A DNA stretch of 48,624 bases from an uncultured Pelagibacteraceae bacterium. Its GTDB lineage: Bacteria > Pseudomonadota > Alphaproteobacteria > Pelagibacterales > Pelagibacteraceae. The position numbers were made by a program, and so were the translations under genes. The stretch is taken from positions 1 to 48,624 of the forward strand of contig CACEBP010000008.1 in the NCBI GenBank assembly GCA_902557785.1, given 5' to 3'. The notes beneath the pieces were generated by a model. The model searched no databases. It was not told where the DNA came from and was given only the letters and a program-made list of their open reading frames with translations. Of the stretch, positions 44,575 through 48,624 are shown in pieces. Numbering within the stretch: position 1 is the stretch's first letter; every line of letters begins with the position of its first letter.

Positions 44575-47040
44575 ATGAATGTTCACTCCTCAAAAATTAT
44601 AGCACTCTTAGGACCAACTAATACTGGAAAGACTTATGTGGCTATAGAAAAAATGTTGGAATTTGAAACTGGCATATTTGGTTTGCCTTTGAGACTTCTA
44701 GCTAGGGAAGTTTACGACAAATGTGTGAACAAGGTTGGTATAGAAAAAGTTGCCCTAATTACTGGAGAAGAAAAAATTATTCCAAGTACGGCCAAATATT
44801 TTATTTGTACTGTGGAGTCCATGCCTAAAGATAAATTAGTTGATTTTATAGCAATTGACGAAATACAGATGTGTGCTGATAAAGAAAGAGGCCATATATT
44901 TACAGAGAGATTAATGGAGTCGCGAGGAACAAAATTAACTATGTTTCTTGGTTCTCAGGTAATGGCTAACATTATTAAGGAGCTAGTTGATAATGTTAAT
45001 TTCGAAAATAAAGAAAGATACTCAAAACTAAGTTATTCGGGAATTAAAAAGATATCTAGATTAGAACGAAAGGTAGCAATAATAGCTTTTTCTATTGAAG
45101 AAGTTTACGCAATTGCAGAACTTGTTAGAAGACAAAAAGGTGGGGCAGCTGTAATTATGGGATCTTTAAGTCCAAAAACTAGAAATTCACAAGTTGGTTT
45201 ATATCAATCAGGAGATGTAGATTATTTAATTGCTACCGATGCGATTGGTATGGGTTTAAATATGGATATAAACGAAATTTATTTCTCTAATTTAAAAAAG
45301 TTTGACGGAAAAAAAACTAGAAGACTAAATCTAATTGAAATGTCTCAAATAGCAGGTCGAGCAGGTAGATACAAAAATGATGGAGGATTTGGCACTACTG
45401 GAGATTGTGAAACTTTAAATTCAGATGAAATTGAAAAGATTGAAAAACATCAACTGCCAGATACTAAGTCAATTTATTGGAGGAACTCCAAATTAGACTT
45501 TAAAAATCCTGAAACTTTAATTTCAACTTTAGAGCTGAGACCATCAAGAAAAAATCTTTTAAGAACCAATGACTCGCTTGATGAAAGTGTTCTAAGGTTT
45601 TTCTTAAAAAAAGGAGCAAACAATATTATTTATCATCAAAATTTAGAGTTATTATGGGAATGTTGTCAAATACCAGATTTTGAAAAGAAGGCATACGGTC
45701 AACACATAAATATAATTGATAAAGTCTTCCAATTTTTATCTACGCGAAAAAAGAGAATACCAAGCTCATTTATGAAAGAACAATTAAAAGGTTTAGAAAG
45801 GGATCATGGTAATGTAGATTTATTATCTCACAGACTTTCAAATGTTAGAACTTGGTCTTACGTTGCAAACAAGAAAAATTGGGTAGAAAACTCAGATTAT
45901 TGGGTTCAACTAACTAAAAACATTGAGGATAAATTATCGGACAAACTACACGATGAATTAACAAAAAGCTTTATAGATAAAAAAATTAGTATTCTTTCTA
46001 GAAGTTTAAAGCAGGACCTGGTTTTAAATACAGAAATTAATGATAAAAATAAAATTCATATCGATGGACAGTTAGTGGGTGAGCTTAAAGGTCTTAAATT
46101 CTTAATTGAAGTAACCTCAAAAACTTTGGACACTGATATCAAGTCTATAAAAAAAGCAGCCAGAAAAGGGGTTGAAAAAGAACTTAAAAAAAGGGTGAGT
46201 GAGATTCTTGATAAAGCTGAAATTGAAATTAATAGTGAAAATCAAATTATTTGGAAAAATAATCCAATCGCAAGATTAAAAAAAGGTAATGATTATCTCA
46301 ATCCAAATATAGAGATTATTGCTGACGACTCATTGAGTGAGGAGACAAGATCTAAATTAGTTAATTTTTTGAACAAGTGGTTGGATAATTATATTAATGG
46401 ACTTTTGGGTGATCTTATTAAATTAACCAAGCATCAAATTAACAACCAATATTTAAGAGGATTAGTGTTTCAACTATACGAAAAGAATGGTGTAGTCAAA
46501 AGAAGTGAGGTCGAAAAAATCGTTAAGTCGATACCAGTAAATGAAAGAAAAAAATTATGGGGCATGGGAATAAAAATTGGAAGGTATCATATATATCTAC
46601 CTAAAATGCTTAAGCCTAAAGCAGTAGAATTTAGAATAGGTTTATGGAAAATATTTTATAATCTTTCTAATAAAAATAATATTCCTAAATCAGGCTTAAA
46701 TTTTTTAGTTGGTAGCAATTTAGAGAAAAATTTTCTTTTGCTTTGTGGATTTGAAAAATTTAAGGAATTCTTTGTTCGAATCGATATTTTAGAAAAGTTA
46801 TTTTTAAAAATATTAGAAAATACTAAAAACAAAAAATTTAAGATTAATCCAGAAATGATGAATTTATTGGGTTGTTCAAAAGAAAATTTTTACAAATTGA
46901 TGACTTATATGAACTACAAAAAAGATAAAGAGGCTGATATTTACATTTTTAAAGGTGAAAAGAAGAAAAAAGAGAAAATAATACGATTTGACAAAAAAGA
47001 AAATCCATTTAATAAACTTCTTTCCTTAAATATTAAATAA
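44575..47040 (+). CDS. SUV3-like superfamily 2 RNA helicase
   Basis: An 821-aa protein. Walker A is GPTNTGKT (13-20) and motif II is DEIQ (95-98); the second RecA domain has ATDAIGMGLNM (220-230) and QIAGRAGR (258-265). The GPTNTGKT/DEIQ combination is diagnostic of the mitochondrial SUV3 lineage and its alphaproteobacterial homologues. The remaining about 500 residues are Lys-rich and helical, without a clear nuclease motif. SUV3 unwinds RNA in concert with PNPase or RNase in degradosomes; the same role is inferred here. The stop TAA is directly followed by the ATG of the TerB-like gene. Confidence 0.93.
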   Translation: MNVHSSKIIALLGPTNTGKTYVAIEKMLEFETGIFGLPLRLLAREVYDKCVNKVGIEKVALITGEEKIIPSTAKYFICTVESMPKDKLVDFIAIDEIQMCADKERGHIFTERLMESRGTKLTMFLGSQVMANIIKELVDNVNFENKERYSKLSYSGIKKISRLERKVAIIAFSIEEVYAIAELVRRQKGGAAVIMGSLSPKTRNSQVGLYQSGDVDYLIATDAIGMGLNMDINEIYFSNLKKFDGKKTRRLNLIEMSQIAGRAGRYKNDGGFGTTGDCETLNSDEIEKIEKHQLPDTKSIYWRNSKLDFKNPETLISTLELRPSRKNLLRTNDSLDESVLRFFLKKGANNIIYHQNLELLWECCQIPDFEKKAYGQHINIIDKVFQFLSTRKKRIPSSFMKEQLKGLERDHGNVDLLSHRLSNVRTWSYVANKKNWVENSDYWVQLTKNIEDKLSDKLHDELTKSFIDKKISILSRSLKQDLVLNTEINDKNKIHIDGQLVGELKGLKFLIEVTSKTLDTDIKSIKKAARKGVEKELKKRVSEILDKAEIEINSENQIIWKNNPIARLKKGNDYLNPNIEIIADDSLSEETRSKLVNFLNKWLDNYINGLLGDLIKLTKHQINNQYLRGLVFQLYEKNGVVKRSEVEKIVKSIPVNERKKLWGMGIKIGRYHIYLPKMLKPKAVEFRIGLWKIFYNLSNKNNIPKSGLNFLVGSNLEKNFLLLCGFEKFKEFFVRIDILEKLFLKILENTKNKKFKINPEMMNLLGCSKENFYKLMTYMNYKKDKEADIYIFKGEKKKKEKIIRFDKKENPFNKLLSLNIK

Positions 47041-47430
47041 ATGAATAAATTAGATAAAGATAGTGTGATTGGTATTTCTGCTTTACTTGTGCATGCCGCA
47101 AACATTGATGAAATTTATTCTGATCATGAGAAAGATTTAGTTAAAGATTTTATTAAATCATACTTAAAAGATGATAACGCTAATGAAATTTTGAAGAAGG
47201 CTGAAGAAATAGAAAATAATTCAAATCAATTACTTAATTATACAAATATTATAAAAGAGAATTCTACAGAAATTAAAGCTGATATAATAGAACATCTTTG
47301 GAAAGTTATCATTTCTGATAACACTGTTGATCAATACGAGTCAAACCTTATGAGAAGAGTTTGTGGCCTAATATATTTCTCTGATAAAGAATGCGCAGAA
47401 ATAAAACTAAAATTAATTAATGATAAATGA
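47041..47430 (+). CDS. TerB-like helical protein
   Basis: A 129-aa acidic helical protein. Two repeats of the TerB fold are suggested: [24 protein letters not shown] near the start and [26 protein letters not shown] near the end, each with acidic residues that could bind a metal. Such TerB-family proteins occur outside tellurite resistance with unknown roles. It sits exactly between the helicase (zero gap) and ferredoxin (ATGA overlap). Confidence 0.8.
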   Translation: MNKLDKDSVIGISALLVHAANIDEIYSDHEKDLVKDFIKSYLKDDNANEILKKAEEIENNSNQLLNYTNIIKENSTEIKADIIEHLWKVIISDNTVDQYESNLMRRVCGLIYFSDKECAEIKLKLINDK

Positions 47431-47768
47431 CTTATATTGTTAAAGACGAGTGTATTAAATGTAAACTTACCGACTGTGTAGAAGTTTGTCCTGTAGATTG
47501 TTTTTATGAGGGTGAAAATATGCTTGTGATCAATCCAGACGAATGTATTGATTGTGGAGTTTGCGAACCCGAATGTCCGATAGATGCCATTAAGGCTGAT
47601 ACAGACGAAACAGTAAAAGAAATGGATAAATGGTTATTGATTAACAAAAAGTTTTCTGCAAAATGGCCTAATATTTCAAAAAAAAAACAACCAATGACAG
47701 ACCATGAAAAATTTAAAAATATTAAAAACAAGTATGATAAACACTTTTCAGAAAAACCTGGAAAATAA
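47427..47768 (+). CDS. fdxA: 7Fe ferredoxin FdxA (3Fe-4S + 4Fe-4S)
   Basis: A 113-aa protein. Cysteines match Azotobacter-type FdI: C9, C17 and C50 for the 3Fe-4S cluster; C21, C40, C43 and C46 for the 4Fe-4S cluster; C12 and C25 free. Motifs are [18 protein letters not shown] and [16 protein letters not shown]. The C-terminal extension ([14 protein letters not shown]) is family-typical. It carries low-potential electrons to unknown partners. The ATG overlaps the TerB-like stop by four bases, and carD starts 5 bases later. Confidence 0.96.
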   Translation: MTYIVKDECIKCKLTDCVEVCPVDCFYEGENMLVINPDECIDCGVCEPECPIDAIKADTDETVKEMDKWLLINKKFSAKWPNISKKKQPMTDHEKFKNIKNKYDKHFSEKPGK

Positions 47769-47773
47769 AAAAT

Positions 47774-48439
47774 ATGCCAAAAAAGAAAAATACTAAAAAA
47801 GTAAAAAAGAAAAAAAAAGTAAAAATACCAAAAAAGATTAAGTCCTCTCTAAAACCTTTAGATAAAAAAGGTTCAATTCCTGGCCCAGATGAAAAACCAG
47901 AAATTAAAAAAATTAAAAAACAGCCTACTGAAAAAAGAATTTATAATTTAAATGATTTTGTGGTCTACCCAAAACATGGGGTAGGTAAAATTACTGCAAT
48001 CGAAAAAGCTAAAATTGGTGATATAGATATTCAGTTTTATAAAATTTTAGTTGAAAAGGAAAAATTAACTTTAACAGTTCCGATTAATCAACAGTCAAAA
48101 TTAAGACCTATTGCATCAATCAATCAAATTAATAAATGCATATCAATTTTAAAAACTAAACCTAAAATTAAAAGAACCATGTGGAGTAGGCGAGCTCAAG
48201 AGTATGATCAAAAAATAAACTCTGGTAAAATTTATGAATTAGCGGAAGTGGTAAAAGATCTAAATAAAAATACGGATATAATTGCCGATCAATCTTACTC
48301 TGAGAGGCAATTGTTTGAAAAAGCTTATGAGAGACTAAAATCGGAGTTCGAGGCAGTGCTCAAAACTAGCCCGGAAAATGTTCAGAAGAAAATGGATAAA
48401 GCTTTAGGTAGAACTAACATTTCTGAGAATACGCAATAA
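47774..48439 (+). CDS. carD: CarD-family RNA polymerase-binding regulator
   Basis: A 221-aa protein. Residues 1-55 are a Lys-rich tail (KKKNTKKVKKKKKVKIPKK). The CarD/TRCF RNA-polymerase interaction domain starts at about 57 (YNLNDFVVYPKHGVGKITAI), and the helical DNA-contact domain follows (RTMWSRRAQEYDQKINSG; YSERQLFEKAYERLKSE). CarD stabilises open promoter complexes, often at rRNA promoters. The basic tail is long compared with mycobacterial CarD and may add nonspecific DNA binding. It is the last gene of the helicase operon. Confidence 0.95.
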   Translation: MPKKKNTKKVKKKKKVKIPKKIKSSLKPLDKKGSIPGPDEKPEIKKIKKQPTEKRIYNLNDFVVYPKHGVGKITAIEKAKIGDIDIQFYKILVEKEKLTLTVPINQQSKLRPIASINQINKCISILKTKPKIKRTMWSRRAQEYDQKINSGKIYELAEVVKDLNKNTDIIADQSYSERQLFEKAYERLKSEFEAVLKTSPENVQKKMDKALGRTNISENTQ

Positions 48440-48441
48440 AA

Positions 48442-48476
48442 AAACGCCCTTTTTAAAATAGTTAAAAAGGGCGTTT
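48442..48476. terminator. Bidirectional terminator between carD and the 22-aa gene
   Basis: AAACGCCCTTTTTAA (48442-48456) pairs with TTAAAAAGGGCGTTT (48462-48476), 15 bp with a 5-base loop. On the minus strand a run of seven T follows, so it is a canonical terminator for the polybasic mini-gene. On the plus strand the T-run is shorter, giving weaker stopping after carD. Confidence 0.88.
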
Positions 48477-48490
48477 AGTAAAAGAGAAAA

Positions 48491-48559
48491 CTATCTTCTT
48501 TTTCTTCTTCTCTTTTTAGCTTTTTTCTTTTTCTTAGCTTTTTTTCTTCTTTTAGCCAT
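48491..48559 (-). CDS. 22-aa Lys/Arg-rich polybasic mini-protein
   Basis: The ATG at 48559 to TAG at 48491 encodes MAKRRKKAKKKKKAKKRRRK plus two Arg, with no acidic or hydrophobic residue beyond Met and Ala. AAGGGAG stands 5 bases before the ATG, a good ribosome-binding site. A canonical terminator follows 14 bases after the stop, and a 9-bp leader hairpin precedes the ribosome-binding site. The peptide resembles histone H1-like or ribosomal-protein tails, so nucleic-acid binding is likely but unproven. Confidence 0.65.
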   Translation of the reverse strand: MAKRRKKAKKKKKAKKRRRKRR

Positions 48560-48577
48560 CTTTTCTCCCTTGTTGTT

Positions 48578-48600
48578 AAACAAATCTTAATGATTCGTTT
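48578..48600 (-). promoter_or_regulatory. Leader hairpin upstream of the polybasic mini-gene
   Basis: On the minus strand AAACGAATC and GATTTGTTT form a 9-bp stem with one G-U pair and an ATTAA loop, ending 8 bases before the AAGGGAG ribosome-binding site. It could be a regulatory leader or an operator; the promoter itself is not clear within the window edge. Confidence 0.3.
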
Positions 48601-48624
48601 GTTAATTAAACATTAGTTATTAAA

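Noticed and set aside
47041-47430. Tellurite-resistance function for the TerB-like protein
   Set aside because: No terA/C/D/E/Z neighbours; the operon is helicase-fdxA-carD, so the name reflects fold only.

Overview
The window is about 70% A+T. It has very short intergenic gaps, many stop/start overlaps (TAATG at 9125, 15730 and 18528; ATGA at 11524, 39710 and 47427; GTGA at 26953), Lys/Asn/Ile-rich proteins and no mobile DNA. The gene set fits a streamlined marine alphaproteobacterium of the SAR11/Pelagibacterales type: gltBD, TAXI-TRAP uptake, homodimeric pyruvate dehydrogenase E1, an SUV3-like helicase with fdxA and carD, and an acetoacetate-CoA ligase. This assignment is inferred from composition and gene content; no marker gene was compared.

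Layout. 1-1942 (+): the C-terminal part of an AmpG-like muropeptide permease overlapping an SH3/NlpC-P60 peptidase, a cell-wall recycling pair. 2050-3786 (-): an autotransporter-like outer-membrane protein, then tRNA-Ser(GGA). 3984-7266: a surface-polysaccharide patch, with a glycosyltransferase (+) facing a UDP-sugar dehydrogenase/epimerase pair (-). 7314-16887 (-): a translation operon that reads glycosyltransferase, thrS, infC, rpmI, rplT, pheS, pheT, lepA. 16924-17679 (+): an alpha/beta hydrolase. 17650-24475 (-): gltD, gltB and an SDR-like protein, which carry ammonium assimilation. 24638-26956 (+): undecaprenyl-diphosphatase, tRNA-Arg(ACG, - strand) and an O-antigen ligase/polymerase-like membrane protein. 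26953-31109: a thiolase and a histone-deacetylase-family protein (+) facing acetoacetyl-CoA synthetase (-), a plausible acetoacetate/acetyl-CoA module. 31379-35651 (+): pyruvate dehydrogenase E1, unusually with its own N-terminal lipoyl domain, and E2. 35676-38400 (+): a DMT permease, a hotdog thioesterase and an exported FG-GAP/ASPIC protein. 38384-39082 (-): an exported Cys-rich protein of unknown function. 39083-39461 has no long gene but holds two very small ORFs. 39462-43116 (-): a TAXI-type TRAP transporter with an extra small membrane protein. 43180-44418 (-): a class I aminotransferase. 44575-48439 (+): SUV3-like helicase, TerB-like protein, ferredoxin FdxA, CarD. 48491-48559 (-): a 22-residue Lys/Arg-rich mini-protein with its own ribosome-binding site and terminator.

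How the genes work together. Envelope functions (AmpG, NlpC, UppP, Wzy-like protein, two glycosyltransferases, UDP-uronate synthesis) are scattered between central housekeeping operons rather than gathered in one cluster. Carbon enters acetyl-CoA through pyruvate dehydrogenase and through acetoacetate (ligase plus thiolase); nitrogen enters through GOGAT. The least explained material is small: the 22-aa polybasic protein, an 18-aa membrane peptide behind a perfect AGGAGG, a 49-aa C-x2-C protein, the extra TRAP-linked 83-aa protein, a hairpin with a CUCCCUCC loop, and the E1-lipoyl fusion.
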